From positions 62,001-126,000 of the forward strand of contig NZ_RZUF01000009.1 of the NCBI RefSeq assembly GCF_004005375.1: 64,000 bases of DNA, written 5' to 3'. The position numbers and the translations under genes were made by a program. The notes below the pieces were generated by a model. The model saw only the letters and a list, made by a program, of their open reading frames with translations, was not told the DNA's origin and ran no database searches. This DNA is from Rheinheimera sediminis (GTDB lineage: Bacteria > Pseudomonadota > Gammaproteobacteria > Enterobacterales > Alteromonadaceae). Shown in pieces: positions 1 to 9,379 of this stretch (the stretch's first letter is position 1; the number at the start of each line of letters is the position of its first letter).

Positions 1-70
1 AACAGCGTTTCCTCTGCATGGGACTGAGAGCTCTTGTTATGGCTCTGCAATTCCCAAAAGGGCAATACTC

Positions 71-190
71 GTTGTACTTGAAGCTACAGCTTTGTTAGCT
101 GCGCCTTTTAGCCCCAGTCACATAGCTTGACTATGCTCCCCGGGTCTCCTTGGTTTGCCGCCTTCCTGCAACTTCAAGTTACTTGAGTAT
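71..190. repeat. Dispersed ~125-bp hairpin repeat, single copy
   Basis: This stretch is a diverged copy of the unit tandemly repeated at 30393-31176. It shares the opening GTACTTGA-GC--CAGC-TTGTT, the central hairpin (CACATAG and CTATG arms flanked by CCCC and GGG) and the closing TTGCCGCC..CTGCAAC..TTACTT block. Its outer ends are also self-complementary (TACTTGAAG at the left, CTTCAAGTTAC at the right), so the transcript could fold into a long imperfect stem. It lies between genes and encodes no evident protein. The family is recognised only by comparison within this window. Confidence 0.75.
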
Positions 191-808
191 CTAAAGCCTT
201 CGAGGTGCAATACACCTGCAAAAAGCCTTTATGCTGTTTATTTGTTAAGGTGCTGAACGTACCGGCTTTCTCCACTTTCGCGCCGAATGGCCAACTCCCC
301 AAGATGAATTGTAGTGACTGGACAAAAAATATAACCTTGCCAAAATGCGTTAAGCTTTTGCTTTTTTTTGCATTTCTTCGTTTGATCAATGCAGTCAGCT
401 GTAATTGAACCTGAGTTCTGGAGAATGAGTGCCGAATAGAATGCATTTAATTCTACAAATCATATAGATAAGCTAATTCATATAAGAGCTTTAAGCCTTC
501 ACTGCCTGAATGTGCAGTTTTTTTGTGGGTCTCAATAGGCTTGGCCGCACGCCATAACAAGCTGGGGCGAGACGGAACAACCCAGCTCGGTTCGAACAGA
601 GATTCCTGCAATCAGCTGCTTAGCCCTATTTCAGATGATGTGAGCTGGTGGTGCTGGCCTGTGTTGTGGGCTGTTGTGTCGCTGCTTCATCAGCTAATGT
701 GGCCTAAAGCTGAACAGATCATTGGTGGCGAGTCAGTCTGGCCTCTGAGCCCTTTCCCGAATAAAGCGCAACACGAGCTGCCGATCCGTGAGATGTGTTT
801 CGTTTGCG
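191..808. other. Non-coding stretch, no convincing gene
   Basis: I see no open frame here with a credible start, ribosome site and protein-like composition. The short frames that exist (about 60-107 codons) read as low-complexity or tryptophan-rich translations without a recognisable fold. At 408-435 there is a weak resemblance (CCTGA-TTC/CTGG, ATGAGTG-CGA) to one end of the MITE found at 38949-39070, which may be a decayed copy. The downstream boundary is the end of the DUF6445 gene on the other strand. Confidence 0.5.
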
Positions 809-1495
809 TCAAATCTTTGCCGCAGACAGAAAAGATGCGATGGTAAAACGCCCTGAACCCGGATTCAGATCGTATTTATAATCGGGCTTGATATCGCCTG
901 AGTGTAAAGAGGAGCAGCGGTACAGTACCAGACGATTAAAGCGGGCTGGCACCGAAGCAATCACTTCAAACAGTGGCGTGTCACCACAAATGTAGCCCTT
1001 AGGGATACCATGCTTATGAAAGTCAGCCTGTAGCGCTTGCTGATAAGAATCCTGACGTTCTGGCGTAATAGCCTCATAAGCTGTACTGCGATGCCGATAA
1101 AAACTGGTGCCGCCATGGCGTTCATCACATAAATAATAAATAGCCGCCAGTTCATCAGGACAAGGCCGATCAAAGTGGGGAATAGACTGCATAGGCGATA
1201 ATTCTGCCGCCGGAGTACTGACCAGGGAAAAGTAGCTTTCAATCTGCTGCAGTTGGGTCGGATCCAGAGCAAAACACTGCTGCAGTGGTTGAGCTAAATA
1301 CTGCAACAGGTAGGAGCCAAAAGCCGCCGGTGCAGTGGAACGTAAACCCGGGTACAAGCCTGCCGCCTGTCTGACATCTGCTTGTTGCAAGGCATACTGG
1401 ATCAGTTGCTCTGGTTGTGGAATAAAATCATCTACCACCAGCAGCGGCTGTTGCTGCTGGCCTATCCGGCTAAACCTCAGTCTAGGCTGCCTCAT
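809..1495 (-). CDS. DUF6445 family protein (putative 2OG-Fe(II) oxygenase-like)
   Basis: The 228-residue protein matches the general look of DUF6445, a family commonly found beside tryptophan-halogenase genes and TonB receptors. Around residues 105-130 there is PHFDRP followed by IYYLCDERHGGTSFYRH, and later NRLVLYRCSSLHSG and GRFTIASFL. The spaced H-x-D, second His and Arg resemble a double-stranded beta-helix 2-oxoglutarate/Fe(II) site, but this role is inference. The start codon overlaps the stop of the upstream halogenase by one base (TAATG), which indicates translational coupling. It is the last gene of the receptor-halogenase operon. The substrate is unknown. Confidence 0.75.
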   Translation of the reverse strand: MRQPRLRFSRIGQQQQPLLVVDDFIPQPEQLIQYALQQADVRQAAGLYPGLRSTAPAAFGSYLLQYLAQPLQQCFALDPTQLQQIESYFSLVSTPAAELSPMQSIPHFDRPCPDELAAIYYLCDERHGGTSFYRHRSTAYEAITPERQDSYQQALQADFHKHGIPKGYICGDTPLFEVIASVPARFNRLVLYRCSSLHSGDIKPDYKYDLNPGSGRFTIASFLSAAKI

Positions 1496-3003
1496 TAATA
1501 GATTTTTCCGGCTTTGCAGTTCTGATCAATAAAACTTTGATGCGACGGCATATAGTCGACAGATTTACGGACCACACTGCGAATCCCCTCCAGCCGTTTT
1601 GCCAGCTCAGCTTCAGGGAACAAATCGGCCATAGGGTGATAGCCTTGTGGTGTTATGCCTTGACCCAGCATGACTTCAAACCAGCTCAAGTCGCTGAACA
1701 TTTCATTGTTAAAACGGAAGATACGACCATTGGCCTTAAATTGTTGGATTTTTTGGCTTAGTTCATCCGGCACTGGCATAGTGCGGCAATAATTCCAGAA
1801 CTCTGAATCATTGCGCTCTGTGGCATGGTAATGCAGGATCAGGAAATCCCGGATCTTGTCATAATCAAAATGCATCTGACGGTTGAATTCGTCTATATCA
1901 CTTTGGGCAAAATTCCGATCGGGGAAAAAGCTAAAGAGTTTAGAAATAGTGGCCTGCACCAAATGCAAACTGGTGGATTCCAGTGGTTCCATAAAGCCAC
2001 CTGCCAGCCCAACAGCCAGACAGTTTTTATTCCAGAATTGTTTGCGTTTGCCAGTAACAAAGCGGATAGGTCTGGGTTCTGCCAGCGCTTCACCATCCAG
2101 ATTCTTCAGCAAAATAGCAGTGGCTTCGTCTTCCGACATAAAACGGCTGCAGTAGACATGGCCATTACCCACTCTGTGTTGCAGTGGAATACGCCACTGC
2201 CAGCCGGCTCGCTGGGCTGTAGCTCTGGTAAAAGGCCAGGGTTCAGAGGTTGTGGCGCTTGGCACTGCGATAGCTCTGTCGCACGGTAACCAGTGGCTCC
2301 AGTCTTCATAGCCGGTTTTCAGGGTTTGCTCAATCAGCAGACCGCGAAAGCCTGAGCAGTCGATAAAAAAGTCAGCTTCATGTTCAGTGCCATCGGCCAG
2401 ACGCAAAGAGCGAATAAAGCCATTATCCAGCTGTCGTACTTCAACCACTTCTCCTTCGGTGCGCTGCACGCCCCATTGCTCGGCTAATTCACGCAGATAC
2501 TGGGCAAAAAGTCCTGCATCAAAATGAAAGGCGTAGGCGATATTCGATAATGGTGAGTTGCCTGCATCCATAGACCGCATAAAACGCTGCTCAAGACAGG
2601 CCAGTGAACTCAGGGTATATTCATCCAGTGGTGCAGCCTTACCCAAAGCGCGCATTCTTAACCAGTAGTGGTAAAACTGCAGTCCTTCCATATTTTTGCC
2701 AACATCACCAAAAGCATGAAAATAGCTGCTGCCTTGCTTTTGCCAGTCAACAAACTGAATACCCAGTTTAAAGGTGGCCTGAGTACGACGCATAAAGTCG
2801 TTTTCGTCCAGCCCAATTAATTCGTTGTAGAGCATAATCTGTGGGATAGTGGCTTCACCTACTCCTACAGTGCCTATCTGTTCTGATTCAATCACCTGAA
2901 TTTGACAGTATTGATTTTTCAACACTTTCCCTAAAGCTGCAGCTGTCATCCAGCCGGCAGAGCCACCACCTAATACAATGATTTTTCTTATTTTTTCTAT
3001 CAT
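1495..3003 (-). CDS. Flavin-dependent tryptophan halogenase family protein (intact copy 1)
   Basis: This 502-residue protein is a flavin-dependent halogenase (PF04820 type). It would use FADH2, O2 and halide to halogenate an aromatic, probably indole-like, substrate. The FAD-binding GGGSAGWMTAA is at residues 12-22. The catalytic lysine falls exactly at residue 79 (ATFKLG), the numbering known from PrnA/RebH. The family-specific WxWxIP motif is present as GWQWRIP, and the glutamate-containing EPLEST block is intact. All known active-site hallmarks are therefore retained. No flavin reductase gene lies nearby. The gene sits between a degenerate halogenase paralogue and the DUF6445 gene. The natural substrate cannot be told from sequence; relatives beside TonB receptors, such as BrvH, act on free indoles in vitro. 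Confidence 0.9.
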   Translation of the reverse strand: MIEKIRKIIVLGGGSAGWMTAAALGKVLKNQYCQIQVIESEQIGTVGVGEATIPQIMLYNELIGLDENDFMRRTQATFKLGIQFVDWQKQGSSYFHAFGDVGKNMEGLQFYHYWLRMRALGKAAPLDEYTLSSLACLEQRFMRSMDAGNSPLSNIAYAFHFDAGLFAQYLRELAEQWGVQRTEGEVVEVRQLDNGFIRSLRLADGTEHEADFFIDCSGFRGLLIEQTLKTGYEDWSHWLPCDRAIAVPSATTSEPWPFTRATAQRAGWQWRIPLQHRVGNGHVYCSRFMSEDEATAILLKNLDGEALAEPRPIRFVTGKRKQFWNKNCLAVGLAGGFMEPLESTSLHLVQATISKLFSFFPDRNFAQSDIDEFNRQMHFDYDKIRDFLILHYHATERNDSEFWNYCRTMPVPDELSQKIQQFKANGRIFRFNNEMFSDLSWFEVMLGQGITPQGYHPMADLFPEAELAKRLEGIRSVVRKSVDYMPSHQSFIDQNCKAGKIY

Positions 3004-3010
3004 AACTACC

Positions 3011-4393
3011 TCAATGTGAAAGCTGCTGCAGGCAGCGATTCAGGGTATCGATCTGAGAGGGCATAGCCGTAACTAACCTGGCGATTTGTTGTTGTACTTG
3101 CCTTAACCCTTGGTGTATTTCTGTGTCTGTCCTGTGAGCCAGTAACATACTGCGCAGTTCAGGCTTCAGGCCAAGACCCTGCATCAAACCAAACCATTGG
3201 CCAGCTTTAATGGCATCGGTTTCTGTACTTAGTACACGGCCTAAACGGGCAAAAGCCTGGCCTGTTTTAGTCGCAAGAGGGTGCTGATGTAACCACAAAA
3301 AGTCTTGCACTTCAGACTGAAACTGTTGCCAGTGCTGGTTATACATCAGCGCCGTAGCAGGGCAATAGCTTTGGTTGGGCAGCAAATCCAGCCAGCGTAT
3401 CAGCAGATATTGCAAGGCGTTCAGGCCGTTGTACAGAGGGCAATCTAAAGTCGCTGCAGCTTGACCAAAGCGCAGATGGTTAAGCTGCCAGGGTTGAGAC
3501 TCTGTCGGTTGTTGTCTGGTACTGTGCTGCCACTCGGATAAGCCTGTCAATTGCTGTAGTTCTTGTCTGAAGTGCGACAGCTCAAGAGTCGGGTCAGTAC
3601 ATTGGCTAAACCAATGACTACCTTGCTGCAAGGGCAGTCGTACTAACCAGCCCCATGAGGTCTGGAGCACAGAGCTGTGCGGCTGCTGCAAGAGCACTGT
3701 TGTATCTTGTGCACAGAACAGTTGCACAGTGTGGCTTGCTTCGTCTGCTGCGGGTTCAGTCCTACAATCCAGGCAATACCCCACAGGGAGAGCAGTGCCA
3801 TTATCCAGTTGCAGCGTGCTGATCTGGCCTTCGGCGCTGTACTTCATCTCCACTGTTTGACTGCTGAGGAAGGTCACACCAAGCTGCTGGTTATAGTGCT
3901 TCAGGCAAGCTGCGAATTCAGCAGTCTGCAGATGCAAGCCGTAACTTAATGCTTCGGCCAGATCCGGTCTGTTTGCCGGTGCCAAAGCAAATTTTCCCTG
4001 GCTTGCTGCTAATGCTGCTATACAAAACTGTTCGGCCTTACTGTTGGCGTCCAGCCGCAATAACTGCAGTATGGCCTGTTCAAACTCAGCCGCAGCTGCA
4101 TTCAGGCCATAGTGGCCAAAAGGCACAAACCAGCTGCTGTCGCCACTTTGATACTGACTTCCTAAAGAAAAAGTAGCTTGGGCTCTTGCCAGTACCAGTT
4201 GCAGTGGCAAACCTAGCATCTGACAGAGAGTGACCAGTTCAGGCCCGCCTGCCATGGCGGCTGGTTCTTTCGCCTTTGCGGGTAACTCTATCGCTATACA
4301 GGGATAACCAAAAGGCTGTAAATGCTTGGCTACTATAGCTGTTGCCATCTGTAACCAGAGGCCATGACCTATGAACACCAGAGGTTGTTGCAT
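3011..4393 (-). CDS. Degenerate halogenase paralogue (probable pseudoenzyme)
   Basis: The 460-residue product is collinear with its two halogenase neighbours but has lost the catalytic features. The FAD glycine box GGGxAGWMTAA is replaced by IGHGLWLQMAT. The GVGEATIP segment is replaced by AAMAGGPEL. The lysine-79 position reads TFSLGS, so Lys has become Ser. WxWxIP has decayed to GWLVRLP, and the EPLEST block has become a NALQYLL-like stretch. The open frame is nevertheless intact over its full length, with a good ribosome site (AGGGGGT) 5 bp after the upstream gene, so it seems to be maintained. A structural or partner role for the adjacent active halogenases is plausible but is inference. 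Confidence 0.75.
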   Translation of the reverse strand: MQQPLVFIGHGLWLQMATAIVAKHLQPFGYPCIAIELPAKAKEPAAMAGGPELVTLCQMLGLPLQLVLARAQATFSLGSQYQSGDSSWFVPFGHYGLNAAAAEFEQAILQLLRLDANSKAEQFCIAALAASQGKFALAPANRPDLAEALSYGLHLQTAEFAACLKHYNQQLGVTFLSSQTVEMKYSAEGQISTLQLDNGTALPVGYCLDCRTEPAADEASHTVQLFCAQDTTVLLQQPHSSVLQTSWGWLVRLPLQQGSHWFSQCTDPTLELSHFRQELQQLTGLSEWQHSTRQQPTESQPWQLNHLRFGQAAATLDCPLYNGLNALQYLLIRWLDLLPNQSYCPATALMYNQHWQQFQSEVQDFLWLHQHPLATKTGQAFARLGRVLSTETDAIKAGQWFGLMQGLGLKPELRSMLLAHRTDTEIHQGLRQVQQQIARLVTAMPSQIDTLNRCLQQLSH

Positions 4394-4398
4394 TCGAT

Positions 4399-5943
4399 CT
4401 ACCCCCTGTGTCCGTACAAACTAAAGGCGGGCGCAACGGCAGCGCCTGCCAGCTCAGTGCGCTGTAATACCTGATGGTGCTCTGGCATAGCGTTCACCAC
4501 CTGTTGCAGCTGGTACTGATAGCGGCTGAACCAGGACTCTAACTGGTTTGGATCCAAAGCGCCTAGACGAGTATCCAATTGCTTTGGTTGCAGGCCCTGG
4601 CCCAGATAAAGTGCCAGCCAACTTGCAGGTTGAAACAGCCCTTGCCGGTATTCCAGCGCATGGCCTGTTTCTTTAAACATCTCCAGTCGCTGCGCCAGAC
4701 TGTCAGGTATTGCCATCTGGGCGCAATACTGCCAAAAAGGTTCAGGTCTGGAATTTAGCTTGTAATGCAGTATTAATAAGTCGCGCACCCTCAGGTATTC
4801 AAGCTGCATTTTTTGGTTAAACAGCTCGCGCTCTATATCCCCAACCGGGTGGGAAGGGAAATACTGCAGAAGGCTTTCAATGGCAATTTGCACCAGATAC
4901 AAACTGGTGGATTCCAAAGGTTCAAGGAAACCTGAAGATAAGCCTATAGCAATACAATTGTTCACCCAGCTTTGTTTGCGTCGCCCCGTAACAAACTGCA
5001 ATGCTCTGGCTGGTGCCAAAGCTTGTTCTTCCAGCCCTGTCATCAATGCTTGCTCTGCTGCACTATCAGTCAGGTAAGAGCTGCAATACACCAGGCCATT
5101 GCCGGTGCGGTGTTGCAAAGGAATACGCCATTGCCAACCTGCAGCCATGGCTTTAGAACTGGTGTAAGAAGGTGGTGCTGGGGCTTTTTCGCTCGGCACA
5201 GCCAAGGCTTTATCGCAAGGTAGCCAATGCTGCCAGTTGTCATAACCAGTCTGCAGTGTTTTATTAATCAGCAAAGCGCTGAAACCTGAACAATCAATAA
5301 AAAGATCGCCAGCTATCTGCCGGCCATCTTCCAATATAAGTTGAGCAATATCACCGTTCTGATGTTGTGTCACAGCCGTGACTTTGCCATCTAACCACTC
5401 GACCCCCTGAGCTATTGAATGCTGACGTAATAAAGCGGCATACAGAGTTGCATCCAAATGATAGGCGTAATTAAAGCTAGAGGAGGGGTCTTTCAGATCA
5501 GCAGCGGGACGGCTGAATTTGCCTTGTTGTGCCATCAGTACGGCGAGCGAGTACTGACCATAGTCTTTTAATGAAGTAGTTTTCTGCTGCTGTAACCAGA
5601 GCCAGTGCTGATGAAAAGGCAGGCCATATAAATCCTCACCACTTAAACCAAAAGGGTGGTAATAATCGCTGTTTGCCTGACCCCAACCGCGAAAACGGAT
5701 AGCCAGTTTGTAACTAGCCCCTGTAGCCTTAAGGAACTCAGACTCGTCCAGACCAATCCATTGATTAAACTGGCGGATATGCGGAATAGTGGCTTCGCCC
5801 ACGCCCACAGTGCCTATCTGCGCCGATTCAAGCAGTTGAATACTGTAACTATGTGGAGGTAAAAATCTGGATAAGGCCGCTGCAGTCATCCAACCTGCAG
5901 TGCCACCACCCAAAATCACGATACGTTGTTTAGCTTCCATCAT
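4399..5943 (-). CDS. Flavin-dependent tryptophan halogenase family protein (intact copy 2)
   Basis: This 514-residue halogenase is a paralogue of the gene at 1495-3003. GGGTAGWMTAA at residues 12-22 binds FAD, VGVGEATIP follows, the catalytic lysine is at residue 79 (ASYKLA), and GWQWRIP and EPLEST are intact. Two consecutive ATG codons can serve as start; either gives the same protein within one residue. It is the first enzyme gene after the TonB receptor and is separated from it by about 100 bp containing a strong hairpin. Like its relatives it needs reduced flavin from elsewhere in the genome. Substrate and regioselectivity are unknown. Confidence 0.9.
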   Translation of the reverse strand: MMEAKQRIVILGGGTAGWMTAAALSRFLPPHSYSIQLLESAQIGTVGVGEATIPHIRQFNQWIGLDESEFLKATGASYKLAIRFRGWGQANSDYYHPFGLSGEDLYGLPFHQHWLWLQQQKTTSLKDYGQYSLAVLMAQQGKFSRPAADLKDPSSSFNYAYHLDATLYAALLRQHSIAQGVEWLDGKVTAVTQHQNGDIAQLILEDGRQIAGDLFIDCSGFSALLINKTLQTGYDNWQHWLPCDKALAVPSEKAPAPPSYTSSKAMAAGWQWRIPLQHRTGNGLVYCSSYLTDSAAEQALMTGLEEQALAPARALQFVTGRRKQSWVNNCIAIGLSSGFLEPLESTSLYLVQIAIESLLQYFPSHPVGDIERELFNQKMQLEYLRVRDLLILHYKLNSRPEPFWQYCAQMAIPDSLAQRLEMFKETGHALEYRQGLFQPASWLALYLGQGLQPKQLDTRLGALDPNQLESWFSRYQYQLQQVVNAMPEHHQVLQRTELAGAAVAPAFSLYGHRG

Positions 5944-5965
5944 GACTTAGTCTCTATCCAAGTAA

Positions 5966-6004
5966 CAAGTTGCACTTTGGTGTTAGCCACCAAAATGCAA
6001 CTTG
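5966..6004. repeat. Intercistronic hairpin between receptor and halogenase genes
   Basis: The arms CAAGTTGCA and TGCAACTTG (9 bp), then one mismatch, then TTTGGTG and CACCAAA (7 bp), enclose a 5-base loop. There is no T-run, so it is not a typical intrinsic terminator. Its place between the receptor stop and the next start suggests mRNA processing or partial attenuation, so that the receptor is made in excess over the enzymes. Confidence 0.65.
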
Positions 6005-6040
6005 GATACTACGACCTGATAGTTTTACTGAGCTACAACT

Positions 6041-9000
6041 TTAGAAGTTGCCACGCATCACTAAAGCGATACGACGGTCAGCAACAAACCAGGAGCGACC
6101 CGCTTCCTGACCTTCATTGTTTAACAACATCAGGGTTTCAGATTGGGTATTGGTCAGGTTAGTCGCCTGCAAACCTATACTGAAGTTTTCCGTCATATTG
6201 TAAAACACTGAACCGTCCAACTGACCTGTGTCGTCGTACCACAGAGGCGCTTTACTGATCACGTCTCTGGTTGTTAACAGGTACTTAGAGCGCCAGTTGT
6301 AAGCCAGTCGTGAGCTCCATTTGCCTTTTTCATACATACCCACCAGGTTAAAGGTGCGATCCGACTGTCCTTGTAACGGTACATTGTCTAAGTTGACGCG
6401 TATACCTGTATCTGAAAAATCATCACCAAGCCAACTTTCATCTTCGATATCCGTTTGGTTGTTTGGTACACCACTGGCGTCTATATAGGTAAAGCTGGCT
6501 TGCATACCTAAGCCATTCCAGGGTTCAGGCAGCATGTCATAAAACTGTTGATAAGACAGTTCTAAACCATCCATTTTGCCATCGCCACCGTTAGTGGTTG
6601 AACTGATCAAGGCTGTTTGAGTTGCGCCGCTGACCGGGTTGGTCATGGATTGCGGAAATGCACCCTGCACAAAGTAATTTTTCAAGTCTTTATGGAATAA
6701 GGTGGCGCTCAATTGGCCTACGTCAGCAAAATACCATTCCAAAGAGATGTCGTACTGCACTGACTCCATTGGTTTCAGGTAGGGGTTACCACCACTGCCA
6801 GTCCAGGCCGGTACAAAGGCACGTTGGATCATATTGTCCTGTGGCGGAGGCGGATTATCCGGATCAATAACCTGAATAGGCCTGACTGACTGCACAGATT
6901 CATTGCCCAAACTTACTCTGTTTTGCACATCTCCCATATCAGGTAGAGCCACAGCTTTTGAAAAAGCAAATCGGCTAATCAGCTCGTCAGTCAGCTCTAC
7001 CTTGATATTAAAGCTGGGCAACAGCATAGTGAACTTGGTGTCAGCCGTCAGGCGCTGTTCCGCATCATTACCAAAAGCTCTGTCGTTATCAGGCAGATAG
7101 TTAATTGGGTCACCCGCCCAGCGATTTTCCGGGGCTTCCAGTGCAGCCTCCAGATCAGCATAAGTGCCTGCTGCTATCTGCTGGTTCAGATAATCCAGCA
7201 CCACAGGTTGAGTCAGCTGCTGGTTTTGCAGTGCTGCTGGTGGCAGGAAATCCGGTAGCAGGTCTGGGAAAGTGACAAAGCCATCGGCCTGACGGTCCAG
7301 TACCACATAACGTAAACCCAGGTTACCGCTGTAGCGTAAATCGCCGTCACCTTCAAAGTTCAAGCGGAAATACACTGCTTTGTTGGTTTCAGTGGTGTTG
7401 TTCACTTCACCAGGGGTGAAAATGCCAAATTCTGAATCTACACCAGCGCGTTGTGGATAGGGGACCCAACTGCCGCCAGCAGATTGGAATGGCTGCCGGG
7501 CAGGGTTTGCGCCCATAATAGAGCGGACATAGGCTTCTGTGGCATGTATCGTCTGGTTGCCCGGTATATTGGCAATGCCACCACCATGGAAGTCTGACCA
7601 ATCGACCAATTCAAAATCAGTGGCTGAGCCTTCCAGCGTATCCAACCAACCTGCAGGAGCAGCGCTGCTGAAATCTGGTGCTAAAGCCCCCCAGTTCCAG
7701 CTGGTGGAACGCACGGTTTGCTCACGTTTGGCATAACGCACGCCAGCCTGAATAGAGGTCAGAATACCTTTATCGTCGAGCTGATAAGTAGCATCTAAAC
7801 GAGTGGCGAATGAGTCACCTTCTGAGCGTTCATAGTGATCCATGGCGCTGCGCAGCAAATAGGAGCTTGGGTCTTGGAAATAATTGCTGTCACCTGCCGC
7901 ATCACCGCTAAAACCAGGATAGCCGTTGGCAAATAACTCCGGATTGGCGTCTCTATAACCAAACCAAGGGTCAATTAATGCCATAGTTGGAGTACTACCA
8001 CTGACATCATAGGCCTGTCCGGCAAAGGCACCGGTATGAACCACCACATCATCGTCACTGGTTTCAGCCTGTACCAGCTGGAAGTCGCTGGTTAATTCCA
8101 GGCGATCATTAGGTTTCCATTTAAAATTCAGCGAAAAATCTTCAACCAGAGTTTCAGTATCTTTGACCCTGCTGTCAAATTGAGTCATGTAGCCGAACTG
8201 GCTGCGTGGGTTATCACCCCAAGCTCTGGGCACTCTGTCGACGTTGCCGTCGGCAACACGCCAGCCGTCCACACCCTGAGTGATCACACCGGATTCAAAC
8301 AAGCCTTGGTCATCGAATTCAAATTCAGTGCCTTCCAGAGGGCGGGTTCTGCGATTTTCTATGCCGTAGTAGCCGCCCTGATATTTCACGGCCTGCTCAT
8401 GCCAGGATAAGCGTGAGTCGGAACGAATATACTGAAAAGTACCAAGGAAGCTGTCATCGCTGTTTTGCCACTGCAAAGCCGTCGACATACCGGTACGCTC
8501 GCGGTCATCAAATTTAGTCAGTAAGTTAGCTGCATTGGGCAACCACACAGTTCCATTACCATCAGTACCCACAAAATCTTCAGCGCCAGCTAAAGTTCTG
8601 GCATAAGCCTGAACATAGGCGTCGGACTGAATACCATGCGACTCCCCATAAAGCTGAGAGTGCGCGCCGTTTAGCAAAAAGCCAAATTCACTGCCATCAT
8701 CGAGCTGATATCTGTCGCTATAAATAGCCGACATAGTAGGGCTGCCTTTCTCAGCTAAATCGCCGTAAGAATAGTCGCCGCTGATAGCAAATAGACGGCT
8801 GCTTGAGTCAAAAGGCTTTCTGGTTCTCAAACTGACTGTGCCACCAATACCGCCTTCAATCATATCGGCGGTCTGGTTTTTATAGATGTCCACTCCGCCC
8901 ATTAATTCAGGGGAGACGTCCTGAAAGGATAAGCCCCGACCTGAGTTGGCGGTAAAAGAATCACGGCCATTAAACTCGCTGCGGGTTTGGGTCATACCCC

Positions 9001-9379
9001 GGATAATAGCGCCGCTACCTTCGACACTGAAGTGATCCGGGTCGTCAGGGCCGGCGAAGCGCTCAATCGAAACGCCTGGAACCCTTTGTATCGCTTCCAG
9101 CACGCTACGATCCGGCAGTACACCAATATCTTCAGCTGAGATACCGTCTACTACGGTATCTGCCAGACGTTTTACGTTCTGAGCGCTTTGCAAATTCGCT
9201 CTAGTGCCTTTCACTTCTATGATTTCTACGCCTTCTTTAACCGCTTCCTGCTCTTGCACTTTTTCAGCGTCTTGCGCATGAGCCGACACCGACATGCCCA
9301 CTATGGCCATTGCCAGCAACGATCGTTTGAATCTGGGTTTGTCAGACCTTTTCTCTGTTAGTTTTCGTGTTGATGCCAT
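6041..9379 (-). CDS. TonB-dependent receptor (large Xanthomonas/Caulobacter type)
   Basis: This protein of about 1112 residues is an outer-membrane active transporter. A signal peptide ends at SAHA-QD, followed by a short linker and the plug domain (NVKRLADTVVDGISAEDIG.. VLEAIQRVPGVSIERF, and GGIGGTVSLRTRKPF). The rest is a long beta-barrel rich in alternating aromatic segments, ending in the terminal phenylalanine typical of barrel proteins (MRGNF). I place the start at 9379 because a strong AGGGGGAG ribosome site lies 7 bases before it. The open frame continues 13 codons further upstream without such a site. Receptors of this type are often encoded beside halogenase and DUF6445 genes, as here. 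The ligand is unknown. Confidence 0.92.
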   Translation of the reverse strand: MASTRKLTEKRSDKPRFKRSLLAMAIVGMSVSAHAQDAEKVQEQEAVKEGVEIIEVKGTRANLQSAQNVKRLADTVVDGISAEDIGVLPDRSVLEAIQRVPGVSIERFAGPDDPDHFSVEGSGAIIRGMTQTRSEFNGRDSFTANSGRGLSFQDVSPELMGGVDIYKNQTADMIEGGIGGTVSLRTRKPFDSSSRLFAISGDYSYGDLAEKGSPTMSAIYSDRYQLDDGSEFGFLLNGAHSQLYGESHGIQSDAYVQAYARTLAGAEDFVGTDGNGTVWLPNAANLLTKFDDRERTGMSTALQWQNSDDSFLGTFQYIRSDSRLSWHEQAVKYQGGYYGIENRRTRPLEGTEFEFDDQGLFESGVITQGVDGWRVADGNVDRVPRAWGDNPRSQFGYMTQFDSRVKDTETLVEDFSLNFKWKPNDRLELTSDFQLVQAETSDDDVVVHTGAFAGQAYDVSGSTPTMALIDPWFGYRDANPELFANGYPGFSGDAAGDSNYFQDPSSYLLRSAMDHYERSEGDSFATRLDATYQLDDKGILTSIQAGVRYAKREQTVRSTSWNWGALAPDFSSAAPAGWLDTLEGSATDFELVDWSDFHGGGIANIPGNQTIHATEAYVRSIMGANPARQPFQSAGGSWVPYPQRAGVDSEFGIFTPGEVNNTTETNKAVYFRLNFEGDGDLRYSGNLGLRYVVLDRQADGFVTFPDLLPDFLPPAALQNQQLTQPVVLDYLNQQIAAGTYADLEAALEAPENRWAGDPINYLPDNDRAFGNDAEQRLTADTKFTMLLPSFNIKVELTDELISRFAFSKAVALPDMGDVQNRVSLGNESVQSVRPIQVIDPDNPPPPQDNMIQRAFVPAWTGSGGNPYLKPMESVQYDISLEWYFADVGQLSATLFHKDLKNYFVQGAFPQSMTNPVSGATQTALISSTTNGGDGKMDGLELSYQQFYDMLPEPWNGLGMQASFTYIDASGVPNNQTDIEDESWLGDDFSDTGIRVNLDNVPLQGQSDRTFNLVGMYEKGKWSSRLAYNWRSKYLLTTRDVISKAPLWYDDTGQLDGSVFYNMTENFSIGLQATNLTNTQSETLMLLNNEGQEAGRSWFVADRRIALVMRGNF

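Noticed and set aside
174-446. Short frames on both strands at the window start
   Set aside because: They run through the repeat-rich leader region, lack ribosome sites and show no protein-like patterns.
523-846. 107-codon open frame on the plus strand
   Set aside because: Tryptophan-rich, low-likelihood composition, no ribosome site, and its end overlaps the 3' end of the DUF6445 gene.
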